DNA of 51,899 nt from UBA7236 sp964638865 (lineage in GTDB: Bacteria; Bacteroidota; Bacteroidia; Chitinophagales; BACL12), in NCBI GenBank assembly GCA_964638865.1, contig CAZXBG010000005.1, positions 1 through 51,899 on the forward strand, read 5' to 3'. This document shows positions 19,150 through 27,074 of the stretch, piece by piece. The translations under genes were made by a program, and so were the position numbers. Position 1 is the first letter of the stretch; every line of letters begins with the position of its first letter. The notes below the pieces were generated by a model. That model was given only the letters and a program-made list of their open reading frames with translations. It was not told the DNA's origin and made no database searches.

Positions 19150-19182
19150 CATCAGACTACCCTTCGTCAAGATAGTCTGATG
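19150..19182 (-). terminator. Strong hairpin between carbonic anhydrase and DUF2490 genes
   Basis: CATCAGACTA (19150-19159) and TAGTCTGATG (19173-19182) form a perfect 10-bp stem with a 13-base loop. On the minus strand the tail is GATTTTATATCCTTTTTG, moderately T-rich. It may partially terminate after the carbonic anhydrase gene or stabilise its mRNA; DUF2490 starts 45 bp further on. Confidence 0.65.
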
Positions 19183-19213
19183 TTAACTAAAACCTATAAA
19201 AATCAAATTCTAA

Positions 19214-19966
19214 TTATTCCATAAACGTGAGCGCTCCGGTAGCTAGGGTATAATAGGCACCTATAATTTTAATTTCCCCTTTTGCTTCCATTTCTTTAAG
19301 AATAGGGCTTTGCTCTCTAATTTCTTTAATTGCAAACTCAACGTTATGTTCGGTTACGTTCTTTACAAAATCAGCGTTTTTAGAAGTCTTTTCTCCGTTA
19401 AAGTCCTTACTTAATTCAACTGCCGGTTTAATATTTGCAAGCATAGGTGTTATATTACCAAGCTTTACATCATCAATTGCACCTTTTACTGCGCCGCAGC
19501 TTTCATGACCAACTACCATCACAAGTTTGGCACCTGCAACTTTACAGGCAAATTCCATACTTCCAAGCAGATCTACATTTACAAAATTGCCGGCAACCCG
19601 TCCAACAAAAATATCTCCAACACCTTGGTCTAATACAGTTTCTATAGGCACACGGCTATCTAGGCAGCTAAGCACTACCGCCTTAGGGAATTGCCCTGCG
19701 GCCGTATTATGCACTTGGGCCGGAAAATCTCTCGCTGTTAGCTTGCCTTCCTGAAAGCGCATATTTCCTTGTTTGAATTCAGCAATCACTTGATCGGGAG
19801 TAAGGCTAGATTGAGATTCAGCGCTCATTACACTTGAAACAAGCTTTGCAGATTGTTCCTCAGCGGCAACAGGAATCGTAGTTGCATCACCTGCAGTTTT
19901 CGAGGAGCAAGCACTGAAAAGAATTGCAGTGAAGGCAATTGAGTAATTTAATAGTTTTTTTTTCAT
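19214..19966 (-). CDS. Beta-carbonic anhydrase lipoprotein, copy 1
   Basis: Predicted envelope-located beta-class carbonic anhydrase (CO2 + H2O to bicarbonate + H+). Zinc-ligand motifs are intact: VVLSCLDSRVP (Cys and Asp-Arg dyad near residue 101) and VVGHESCGAVKGAI (His and Cys near 153-156). The substrate-pocket segment GDIFVGRVAGNFV lies between them, and the C-terminus has the usual IIGAYYTLATGALTF. The N-terminus is a lipoprotein signal with lipobox LFSAC at Cys20, so the enzyme should sit in the periplasm or outer membrane rather than the cytosol. It is divergent from a CbbR-like LysR gene (95 bp between starts), suggesting control by that regulator. Confidence 0.95.
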   Translation of the reverse strand: MKKKLLNYSIAFTAILFSACSSKTAGDATTIPVAAEEQSAKLVSSVMSAESQSSLTPDQVIAEFKQGNMRFQEGKLTARDFPAQVHNTAAGQFPKAVVLSCLDSRVPIETVLDQGVGDIFVGRVAGNFVNVDLLGSMEFACKVAGAKLVMVVGHESCGAVKGAIDDVKLGNITPMLANIKPAVELSKDFNGEKTSKNADFVKNVTEHNVEFAIKEIREQSPILKEMEAKGEIKIIGAYYTLATGALTFME

Positions 19967-19995
19967 TTTTTTATTGATTTATTTTAATACAAGGG

Positions 19996-20037
19996 CAAAA
20001 ATACGTTGAACAGTTCATAATAGTTTATATATCTTTA
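19996..20037. promoter_or_regulatory. Divergent promoter and possible LysR operator between beta-CA and lysR
   Basis: On the plus strand TTG at 20006-20008 and TATCTTTA at 20030-20037 match the Bacteroidota -33/-7 pattern (TTG, about 21 bp, TAnnTTTG) and place a start about 20 bp before lysR. On the minus strand TATTTTTG (20003-19996) is an exact TAnnTTTG ahead of the carbonic anhydrase. Between them TCA-N7-TTA (20015-20027) fits the TNA-N7-TNA half-site pattern described for CbbR-type regulators. These short motifs are weak individually; the divergent layout supports them. Confidence 0.5.
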
Positions 20038-20061
20038 CAATAATAATCATAAATTAATCTT

Positions 20062-20985
20062 ATGAACTATACGATACGTCAGCTTGAAATTTTTCTTAAA
20101 ATCGTTCAATTAAAGAGCGTAACAAAAGCTTCGGAAGAGTTATACTTGTCGCAACCGGCTGCTTCCATTCAATTGAAAAATTTCCAATTACAATTTGACA
20201 TACCACTTTTTGAAATAATTAATCGCAGAATTTATATTACTGAATTTGGCTATGAAGTTGCCCATTCGGCTGAGCATATACTTAATGAGGTAGAAAGATT
20301 GCAGGCAAAAGTATTTAAATATAAAGGTCAAATAAAAGGCGTCTTAAAATTTTCCGTTGTTTCAACCGGTAAATATATTATGCCCTATTTTTTGACCGAT
20401 TTCATTAAACTGCACCCGAAGACAGAACTTTTTATTGACGTTACAAATAAAAAAAAGGTTCTAGACAGCCTAAGTAAAAATGAAGCTGACTTTTCACTTG
20501 TTTCTGTTCAACCGAGCAGTGATAGTTTCGAAAAAATTGATTTGATGCCTAATAGGCTATTTTTAATTGGGCGCAAAAAGAAAAAACAAATGGGTAATGA
20601 AACATTAGAATCGATATTAAAAGAAAATGCGCTAATTTTTCGTGAAAAGGGTTCGGGCACTCGGCAATTGATGGAACATTTTATTGAAACTAAAAAATTG
20701 AAAATTGATAAGAAAATGACATTAATGTCGAATGAAGCAACTAAACAAGCTGTATTAGCAGGTTTAGGGTATTCGATAATGCCTTTAATTGGAATTAAAA
20801 ACGAAATATTAAACAATGAGCTACATATTATACCGTTAAAAGGGTTACCCATTAAAAGTAATTGGAGCTTAATATGGCCAAAAGGGAAAGTATTAAGTGA
20901 CATCGCCAAAGCATATGTTGATTATTTGCATTTAGACAAGTCTAATATAATTACCAAGTATTTTGATTGGTATGATAATTTTTAG
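20062..20985 (+). CDS. LysR-type regulator, CbbR/CmpR-like
   Basis: LysR-family transcription factor of 307 residues. A winged HTH occupies residues 1-60 (IRQLEIFLKIVQLKSVTKAS, LYLSQPAASIQLKNFQLQF, PLFEIINRRIYITEFGYE). A linker helix and a substrate-binding-like effector domain follow, starting GVLKFSVVSTGKYIMPYFL. That VVSTGKY segment, LHPKTELFIDVTNKKKVLD and EADFSLVSV resemble the CbbR/CmpR group that senses carbon-fixation or inorganic-carbon metabolites (family knowledge). No RuBisCO is in the window. Its divergent neighbour is a beta-carbonic anhydrase. A decayed paralogue lies at 27075-27404, beside the second carbonic anhydrase. The CbbR-like assignment is a motif-based judgement. Confidence 0.85.
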   Translation: MNYTIRQLEIFLKIVQLKSVTKASEELYLSQPAASIQLKNFQLQFDIPLFEIINRRIYITEFGYEVAHSAEHILNEVERLQAKVFKYKGQIKGVLKFSVVSTGKYIMPYFLTDFIKLHPKTELFIDVTNKKKVLDSLSKNEADFSLVSVQPSSDSFEKIDLMPNRLFLIGRKKKKQMGNETLESILKENALIFREKGSGTRQLMEHFIETKKLKIDKKMTLMSNEATKQAVLAGLGYSIMPLIGIKNEILNNELHIIPLKGLPIKSNWSLIWPKGKVLSDIAKAYVDYLHLDKSNIITKYFDWYDNF

Positions 20986-21393
20986 CATTTACAAAATATA
21001 CCGGTCAATTTTGCATAATTAATTCGCATGATAAAGTAAGGCCATTAAAATTTAAAAAGCTAATAATAAAGAAAGTTCCGACTTTAGCAGAGTCGAGTTT
21101 AGTCTTGATTTAAAAGATTTTTTGGTATCCCCAAATCCAAAAAAATTATCTGGTCCGCTTATGAGGTGTTATAAAATCCATGTTGCTTTTTTTCGAAAGG
21201 CAGTAGTGTTTTTTATGTCTATTTGGAAGTTTTAGTGCAAGTTTGCAATGGAGGTGTTCTTATCTAACTCTGACTTTGGTGAAAACATCACCCCCTGTTG
21301 AACAAAATGAAATCATAATTGTTTACATGTTTATACTTTCGGACAAGCCGAACACCGTTTTACAAAGTAGGCCAAATTTAAACGTCATTAAAA
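20986..21393. other. Intergenic region, no gene recognised
   Basis: About 400 bp between lysR and the iota-CA-like lipoprotein gene. All frames are broken by frequent stops and no protein family could be recognised. A small inverted repeat CGACT-N7-AGTCG lies at about 21079-21095. The stretch just before the next gene (around 21318-21345, TTGTTTACATG and TATACTTTCG) is a weak promoter candidate. Confidence 0.4.
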
Positions 21394-22059
21394 ATGAACA
21401 AGAAAAATCTAGTATTAGCAACACTCGCTGTATGTCTATTTGCTACATCTTGTAACCAAGTTACAGAAAAAGCCAAAGAAGAAGCACAAAAAGTGGTTAC
21501 ACAAACCAACGAAAAAGTGCAAAAGACAATCGACGACCTAGGTTTAGTCTATGTTGAAGAAGGAGCACAAGACGTTATTACTTACGATGAAGTGAACGCT
21601 GCACAGCAGGCATGGTGCGATGCTTTGGTTAAAATTGGAAAACTGAAAGAAGATGGAGGAGATTACAAAACTTTTGCCGAACAAGTACTTTCAGAAGCAT
21701 ATAATTACGACAATGGAAAAGTATTTTTTAAACCTACATTAGCATATGGTGACCAGACATTTAGAAATGATAAAAAGGGAGCATTAGCCTACTTTATAGG
21801 CGGCGACCCTGATTATCCAAACGATAAAGGTTTTGCATTAACACCTTGGGTAAAAGCAAGATACGACAATGCAGGTAATGGGAATGAGGGCATACAAATT
21901 TATGGTTCCATTGCAATAACAATGGGTAATGTGTGGGTAACTGCCAAAGATGGAAAAGAAGTGATGGTAGATAAAACTTGGGTTTTCAAAAAAGGTAAAG
22001 ACGGCAAACTACGCATTATTGTTCACAAGTCAGCACTACCATTTAACCCTAATAATTAA
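21394..22059 (+). CDS. Lipoprotein resembling iota-carbonic anhydrase (COG4337-like)
   Basis: Exported lipoprotein of 221 residues: lipobox LFATSC at about Cys20, a short helical linker (EKAKEEAQKVVTQTNEKVQK) and a single NTF2/SnoaL-like domain. The domain has KVFFKPTLAYGDQTFR, GALAYFIGGDPDYPND, GFALTPWVKARYDN, IAITMGNVWVTAKDGKE and a terminal LRIIVHKSALPFNP. This order matches proteins often mislabelled phosphoribosyl-AMP cyclohydrolase and the COG4337 iota-carbonic anhydrases, whose C-terminus typically reads HHSS. Here it is H-K-S-A, keeping the first His and the Ser but changing two positions. It is flanked by beta-carbonic anhydrase genes on both sides. Activity is inferred, and the altered motif is a real caveat. 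Confidence 0.62.
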   Translation: MNKKNLVLATLAVCLFATSCNQVTEKAKEEAQKVVTQTNEKVQKTIDDLGLVYVEEGAQDVITYDEVNAAQQAWCDALVKIGKLKEDGGDYKTFAEQVLSEAYNYDNGKVFFKPTLAYGDQTFRNDKKGALAYFIGGDPDYPNDKGFALTPWVKARYDNAGNGNEGIQIYGSIAITMGNVWVTAKDGKEVMVDKTWVFKKGKDGKLRIIVHKSALPFNPNN

Positions 22060-22107
22060 TTAAAAAAAGGTTGAAAATCAAAATTATAAATCACTCTCTT
22101 TATTGAT

Positions 22108-22896
22108 ATGAAAAAAATTATATAGTAAATATTTTGTCTTCCTTATTTCCTGTATATTTAATAACTTAAATGTACAGAATAACTGACTAACTGCGAGCAA
22201 TAGTATTGGTGGGTACAATTATTTTGGAACTTTTAAGGTCTCTGATTAAGTAGGAATTCACTCCGAATACCAATGGCGAAGTAACGATTACATTACCAGC
22301 TGGAAGCAAAACCTATTAAGAGTAGATGCAAATTAAAGCTTAAACCCACGAGTGTTATTTAGTACAGGTTATGCTTGGATTGAAACCTATCCATATGAAG
22401 AAATCCCTTAGAATAGTTTAGGTACAAATTTTACGGAACATCGTATTTTTGAAATGGTGCAACTTTCACATAAAGAAGGCCTTATAGATTTTTCACACAG
22501 ATTTATGTTAGAACAGCGTTTCGCAGGTCGGTATAGTTCGGCCAACGAAATAGCAGAGGACGAATTTCCGTTACTAAAACGAATGAGATATATGGTTAGA
22601 TTACAAATATCATTAAAAGGTGAAGAAATGAAAGAGAACACGCCTTATAGTGCAATGTAAGAGGCGGTATTTATTGGATTTGGAAAAATGTAAATGCTAA
22701 TGTCTTTGGCCAAAATCGGACAGGCATTTTGTTGGGCAATCATTTTAATAAAAATATTAGAATTGAAGGCGGCTATCTTAAACAGATAGTTCAACACGTT
22801 AGGCAAATAAATGGACAAAATGTATTTCAAAATAATAAGGGTGTTATTATAAACGCAAATTTAAATTTTGATATGACAAATGAATCAGAACAATAA
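22108..22896 (+). pseudogene. Decayed DUF2490 outer-membrane protein gene
   Basis: Translating from an ATG at 22108 through stops recovers a DUF2490 protein: YFGTFKVSD, GIHSEYQWRSNDYITSWKQN, LFSTGYAWIETYPYEEIP, NFTEHRIFEMVQLSHKEGL, FSHRFMLEQRFAGRYSS, FPLLKRMRYMVRLQISL, and after a frame change NVFGQNRTGILLGNHFNKNI and RIEGGYLKQIVQHVRQING. In-frame stops lie at 22247, 22334, 22409 and 22658 and a one-base deletion lies near 22685-22690 in an A-run. The remains cover most of a ~240-residue gene, so inactivation is recent enough to keep family motifs. It follows the iota-CA-like gene by 48 bp on the same strand and may once have been its partner. Confidence 0.85.
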
Positions 22897-23644
22897 TAAC
22901 TGCTATAAACATTTAAGTATTAAACACATCTGCACTTTCAGGAGATTCGAGTTTAAACCAAATTTAAATAAATTGTTTATGAATGGGGTTTGATTGCTTT
23001 TATCATCGTTTACAAGAATCATTAATGGAGTGGATAATACTTGTTTTTTTAATGGCTTAATTACTGTTTTACTATCACCGGGTCAATATCTTGCTTGTTT
23101 TCGTTTTCAACGATCTAATTTAATTTAATTTTAAGGTGGGCTGTTTTTTTTGCAAAATTAGACTTGGTGACCCTTTCGCTTCAAAAGGAAGGATAATTAT
23201 CATACGCTCTGTTTTCTAAGAGGGAAATGCCTCAATATCCTATCATAGTTCGTCTTTTGCCGTTGTGTTTTAAATGGAAAATACACGCATTTTTATTTGT
23301 ATCACTATAATTTTTTCAAAAGGGAGTATTGTTTTTTTAGTTTTATTACTAATTTTGAATAGTTACTAACGATTGTGCTTTTTCACAGGCCGTAGTTATA
23401 CTGTTTTAGAACAAAAAGAATAGATCAAATTAGTAAGCAGAATAAATAAAATACTATATTTGAACTCACGAATGAGGATATTGGATTTGTAATTATTTGA
23501 TTTTAAACACCAATAAAAAACGTTAGTTAGGATCTATAGTTGAAACCGGAATGGTGGTACAGTTGGGGCCGGAATATTCAGATCTACAAAACAATAGAAA
23601 TCTAACAATAATTTATATTTACAATGGTAACAAAAATAGAAAAA
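22897..23644. other. Long AT-rich intergenic stretch, possibly eroded
   Basis: About 750 bp without a recognisable gene on either strand. Stops are frequent in all frames. TATATTTG at 23455-23462 is an exact TAnnTTTG -7 box and could start a long-leader transcript for the porin gene, but no good -33 element is seen. The low coding content next to a pseudogene suggests erosion, although no family remnant could be identified here. Confidence 0.4.
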
Positions 23645-24823
23645 ATGAAAAGATCCACAATTATTATTTGTATTCTAGCAATAAGCTACAATTGTTTAGC
23701 ACAAGTTGAAGATGCTTCTATTAAAATGGATTTTGGAAAAGGAGTTCAATTTACATCTGCCGATTCTTTGTTTACTATGGCAATAAGTGGAAGAATTCAA
23801 AGTCTTTTTGAAGCTAGAAGAGATATTACAAACGAAGCCACAGGTGCCGACTTTTTGCTTCGAAGGTGCCGTTTAAATTTTCAAGGTACTGCATTTAATC
23901 CCCAATTTACGTATCGAATTCAGTTGGGTTTTGCACATGGTGACATTAATTCAGGCAATAGTACGGCGCAGAATAATTTGGTATTGAGAGATGCGATGCT
24001 TTTTTACAAACCTAATAAATGGCTTCGTGTTGGTTTTGGACAGACTAAACTTCCCGGGAATCGACAAAGACAAGTTTCTTCTGCTAATCTTCAATTGGTG
24101 GAACGTTCTATTTCAAACAATAATTTTACATTAGATAGAGATAAAGGTATATGGTTGTATAACAATTTCAGAATCAATAAAACAGTTTTAAAATCTACAC
24201 TCGCAATATCAAGTGGCGAAGGCAGAATTGTATCTGCTAAAAACGGCAAACTTAGTTACGCTGCCCGATTGGAATTTTTGCCATTAGGAGAGTTTTCAAA
24301 ATTCGGAGACTACGTTGAAGCTGACATTGAAAGAGAAAACAAACCAAAACTTTCTATTGCGTGTGTATATAGTTTTAATGATGATGCAACAAGAACAATG
24401 GGGCAATTAGGAGATTTTTTATTCAATGCAGAAACAGCTAATATTAAATATTACGGAGGTGATTTACTTTTTAAATACAAAGGCTTTTCGCTTGTATCAG
24501 AATTCTACAATAGAAATTCCGACAAAGCTATAATTACCAACAACATAGATTCAACGCAGAGTAATTATGTTATCGCAGGAAATTCTTTTATGATTCAGTC
24601 TGGCTATTTTGTATCTAAAACGAACGAAGTTGCAATTAGGTACGCTCAAATTAACCCCGATACGAAAGTAGCTTCCATTATGAATGCACAAAAAGAATAT
24701 GTAATCGGATTTTCACATTACTTTAATAAACATAGTTTAAAGATACAATCTGACGTAACATATTTAGAAAATGGCGATAATAATAGTTTAATCTATAGGT
24801 TTTCCGGAGTTGTTACATTTTAA
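23645..24823 (+). CDS. OprP/OprO-family porin
   Basis: Predicted outer-membrane barrel of the phosphate-selective porin O/P family. The signal peptide runs MKRSTIIICILAISYNCLA, cleavage before QVED; an in-frame ATG seven codons upstream is less likely. The mature N-terminus has GKGVQFTSADSLFTMAISGR, then LLRRCRLNFQGTAFNPQFTY, the conserved LRDAMLFYKPNKWLRVGFGQ and LVERSISNNNFTLDRDKGI, and it ends in a strand LIYRFSGVVTF. Length about 392 is typical. Specificity is unknown; family members take up phosphate, polyphosphate or other anions. Being among carbonic anhydrase genes makes bicarbonate a possible but untested solute. Confidence 0.87.
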   Translation: MKRSTIIICILAISYNCLAQVEDASIKMDFGKGVQFTSADSLFTMAISGRIQSLFEARRDITNEATGADFLLRRCRLNFQGTAFNPQFTYRIQLGFAHGDINSGNSTAQNNLVLRDAMLFYKPNKWLRVGFGQTKLPGNRQRQVSSANLQLVERSISNNNFTLDRDKGIWLYNNFRINKTVLKSTLAISSGEGRIVSAKNGKLSYAARLEFLPLGEFSKFGDYVEADIERENKPKLSIACVYSFNDDATRTMGQLGDFLFNAETANIKYYGGDLLFKYKGFSLVSEFYNRNSDKAIITNNIDSTQSNYVIAGNSFMIQSGYFVSKTNEVAIRYAQINPDTKVASIMNAQKEYVIGFSHYFNKHSLKIQSDVTYLENGDNNSLIYRFSGVVTF

Positions 24824-24967
24824 TCTGTATACAAGTTTGATGAGAATTGATAAAACATATAAATAAAATTGGTTTTTAAGAACGGCACCTTGCAGTGCAT
24901 TCGCTTCAACAGACAGGTTACTTAACAAGTTTTGTGCAAGCCCACGGCAACAATAACTGCGCGACAA

Positions 24968-25639
24968 TTAATCCAAAATCTTAAAAACTAAATCATCTAA
25001 AAACTGATAAGTAAAGTTTTTATTATTTTCAAGAGTCACATCCGTAAGTCGTGGTAAGTGTTGACTAAAATATTGTTGAAAATGAGAAGTTTCTATTATC
25101 GTGCTGCTCAATGATTTAGAAAATGCATAGTTATTATTATAATTTGTTAATACACTTGCAATTTTTGCACATAAATCTTTATAGGGCTTAAATACCTTAT
25201 TTTGATTTATTTCTTTCACTTCTTTTATCAAATAAACTTTGCTGCTTTCTGAAATTACGATTTGAGTCAGCATTCTTTTATTATAATCCAAATTACCACT
25301 GCTTTCAGGCAATTCGATGGTGAGAATTTTTAAAATGGTCTTAATTTTTTGCTTATTATCTGTAATATTTTGCAATTGGAAATCAATTAGAAAATCCATG
25401 TAAAACCAATACCAACTTATAATGTATAGTAATAAGCGATGTTTATTCTCAAAATACCTGTAAATTGATGCTTCAGTTGTCCCCACTTCAAATGCTAATT
25501 TTTTAAAAGTAAAAGACTCAAAACCCAAGTTGTAGATTAGGTCAATGCTTTTTTTTACTATATTTTTCCCCAATTCGCTGCTTTCTGGATTGCGCAGATA
25601 AACTGACTCATTTACGTGGAACGATATTTTGAACTCCAT
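24968..25639 (-). CDS. TetR/AcrR-family transcriptional regulator
   Basis: TetR-type repressor. The N-terminal HTH covers about residues 20-70 (IVKKSIDLIYNLGFESFTFK, KLAFEVGTTEASIYRYFENK, HRLLLYI), the classic TetR pattern with SIYRYFENK in the recognition region. The helical ligand-binding domain is unlike known groups. The ATG at 25639 is preferred; an upstream ATG at 25714 adds 25 aromatic-rich residues with no family match. It is transcribed away from the decayed DUF2490/beta-CA pair at 25800-26899, whose promoter lies 100 bp upstream, so it may control that pair. A palindrome CCTTAC-A-GTAAGG at 26141-26153, just before the second CA gene, is a possible operator. Confidence 0.85.
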   Translation of the reverse strand: MEFKISFHVNESVYLRNPESSELGKNIVKKSIDLIYNLGFESFTFKKLAFEVGTTEASIYRYFENKHRLLLYIISWYWFYMDFLIDFQLQNITDNKQKIKTILKILTIELPESSGNLDYNKRMLTQIVISESSKVYLIKEVKEINQNKVFKPYKDLCAKIASVLTNYNNNYAFSKSLSSTIIETSHFQQYFSQHLPRLTDVTLENNKNFTYQFLDDLVFKILD

Positions 25640-25728
25640 TTGAATCTTTACTTCTTCAAAGGTAACTAAAATGTAGAAATTATAGTAATCATATAATTTA
25701 AAATACTTTAACACTCTTTTATAATAGT

Positions 25729-25762
25729 ATTGCTATTAATTGTGAAAGTATTAGTATCTTTG
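25729..25762 (+). promoter_or_regulatory. Bacteroidota-type promoter before the DUF2490 remnant and beta-CA 2
   Basis: TTG at 25730-25732 and TATCTTTG at 25755-25762 are about 22 bp apart, matching the Bacteroidota sigma-factor pattern (TTTG or TTG, then TAnnTTTG). It would start transcription about 30 bp before 25800. Confidence 0.6.
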
Positions 25763-25799
25763 TTCCGAAAGAGGCTTATAATCCTTTGTATAGTATCAA

Positions 25800-26099
25800 A
25801 TGAATATCAATATTAGAATATTATTTTTTCTATTACCCTTGCCTCAAACTGGCCCTTTACTGGCCAAGGCAGCATTTGTAACAAAGGGTTTTAAAGGATT
25901 AGGAGGTGGAAATTATAACAATAATTGGAGTTGGAGGGATGGGCACAACTACCAGAATTGCAACTTCTCAAGCGGTTTACAACAAATAGATTTAAAAGCA
26001 GAATTTTGGTTAGATCATACAAAATGCACCAGTGTTTTAACGGCTAAGGGTTATGCTCACTCAATATTTCATTTAAAGTACAGTGTGGAAAGCGAATAA
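25800..26099 (+). pseudogene. Truncated DUF2490 gene upstream of beta-CA 2
   Basis: A 99-codon reading frame whose middle matches the first third of the intact DUF2490 protein at 18425-19105: NNNWSWRDGHNYQNCNFSSG and LQQIDLKAEFWLDHTK parallel SKFNWHNEAQYRNYNFAG and DLQQLLLRTGIGYNL, and VLTAKGYAH parallels VLLGYAF. It ends early. Reading on in another frame gives VEKRITGASYE, parallel to VEERFLTED, so a frameshift plus deletion removed the C-terminal two thirds. The proline-rich signal region looks degraded. It retains a good promoter that may now simply drive the carbonic anhydrase gene 113 bp downstream. Confidence 0.7.
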
Positions 26100-26212
26100 C
26101 TGGAGCAAGTTATGAATCAACACAATTTACCAATATAAAACCTTACAGTAAGGATAAACTAATAAAAAATAAGTTCGTTAAAAATTAATTATTAATAATA
26201 TAAATAAAAAAA

Positions 26213-26899
26213 ATGAAAAACTTAAACCTCTCAATTTTAGCAATTGCAGCATTATTGGTAACAAGTTCCTGCAACCAAACAAAGAATGTTACTGCCACTG
26301 AAGCCTCCATTAATAATACAGCTAAAACAATTTCTACGCCTGATGAGGCATTAGCAGAAATGAAGGCAGGTAATCAAAGGTTTTTGGATAATAAGTCCAT
26401 TAATATAGACTACTCAAATCAGATTGAGCAGACTAAAAATGGTCAGCAACCACACACACTAATTCTTTCGTGTTTAGATTCTCGTATTCCGCCGGAAGTA
26501 ATTTTTGACCAGGGTATCGGAAATATCTTTGTAGCAAGAGTTGCTGGTAATATAGAAGATCCAAATATATTAGGTAGCATGGAGTTTGCAACAAAAGCAG
26601 TAGGAACTAAGCTTATTATTGTAATGGGACATAATAAGTGTGGTGCAGTGAAAGGCGCAATTGACAATGCAGAATTGGGCAACCTTACACAATTGGTAGA
26701 TCAAATAAAACCTGCCATTGTAGGTGATAAGAGCAACATGGATGCTATGATGGATGCTACAGCAAAGCAAAATGTTAAACAAACAATTAGTGATATTTTA
26801 AAATTTAGTCCGGTAGTGAATGATTTAGTTAAAGCAAATAGCGTTAAAATCGTTGGAGCGTATTATGATCTCACCACCGGTAAAGTAACATTTTTATAA
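26213..26899 (+). CDS. Beta-carbonic anhydrase lipoprotein, copy 2
   Basis: Second envelope beta-carbonic anhydrase, 228 residues. Lipobox LLVTSSC at about Cys20. Zinc motifs are complete: LILSCLDSRIPPEVIF near residue 85 and VMGHNKCGAVKGAID near 139. The pocket segment GNIFVARVAGNIEDPNILG and the C-terminal KIVGAYYDLTTGKVTFL also match copy 1. It is shorter than copy 1 mainly in the linker after the signal peptide and in the helical insert after the second motif. Upstream is a DUF2490 remnant and downstream, convergent, a LysR remnant, so this enzyme seems the surviving member of a decayed module. It ends in a strong hairpin at 26982-27031. Confidence 0.95.
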   Translation: MKNLNLSILAIAALLVTSSCNQTKNVTATEASINNTAKTISTPDEALAEMKAGNQRFLDNKSINIDYSNQIEQTKNGQQPHTLILSCLDSRIPPEVIFDQGIGNIFVARVAGNIEDPNILGSMEFATKAVGTKLIIVMGHNKCGAVKGAIDNAELGNLTQLVDQIKPAIVGDKSNMDAMMDATAKQNVKQTISDILKFSPVVNDLVKANSVKIVGAYYDLTTGKVTFL

Positions 26900-26981
26900 A
26901 ATATAGTTGTTAATTATCATAGTTGTATAATAAAATAGGCTGTATTAATATATTTTTTATTAGTAATTTGTAATATTGATT

Positions 26982-27031
26982 TGTGTTGATTTGTTTTAAC
27001 TATTGGATTAATAGTTTTTCAAATCAACACA
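26982..27031. terminator. Large hairpin after beta-CA 2
   Basis: TGTGTTGATTTG (26982-26993) and CAAATCAACACA (27020-27031) are perfectly complementary over 12 bp. Nested inside, AACTATT (26998-27004) pairs with AATAGTT (27010-27016), separated from the outer stem by short T/T bulges. The plus-strand tail TTTTTATTTTCT is T-rich, so it should terminate the carbonic anhydrase transcript. Confidence 0.8.
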
Positions 27032-27074
27032 TTTTTATTTTCTGCATTTGATTACTATTGTGAACACATTTTAG

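Noticed and set aside
20508..20909. Minus-strand frame of 133 codons inside lysR
   Set aside because: Antisense to the well-conserved LysR effector domain; no recognisable domain of its own.
20062..20985. RuBisCO or Calvin-cycle operon near the CbbR-like regulator
   Set aside because: No rbcL, prk or carboxysome gene is present; only carbonic anhydrases, so autotrophy is not claimed.
22897..23644. Response-regulator-like fragment on the minus strand (MILVNDDKSN)
   Set aside because: A short acidic stretch only; no phospho-acceptor context or continuing homology, so chance is the better explanation.
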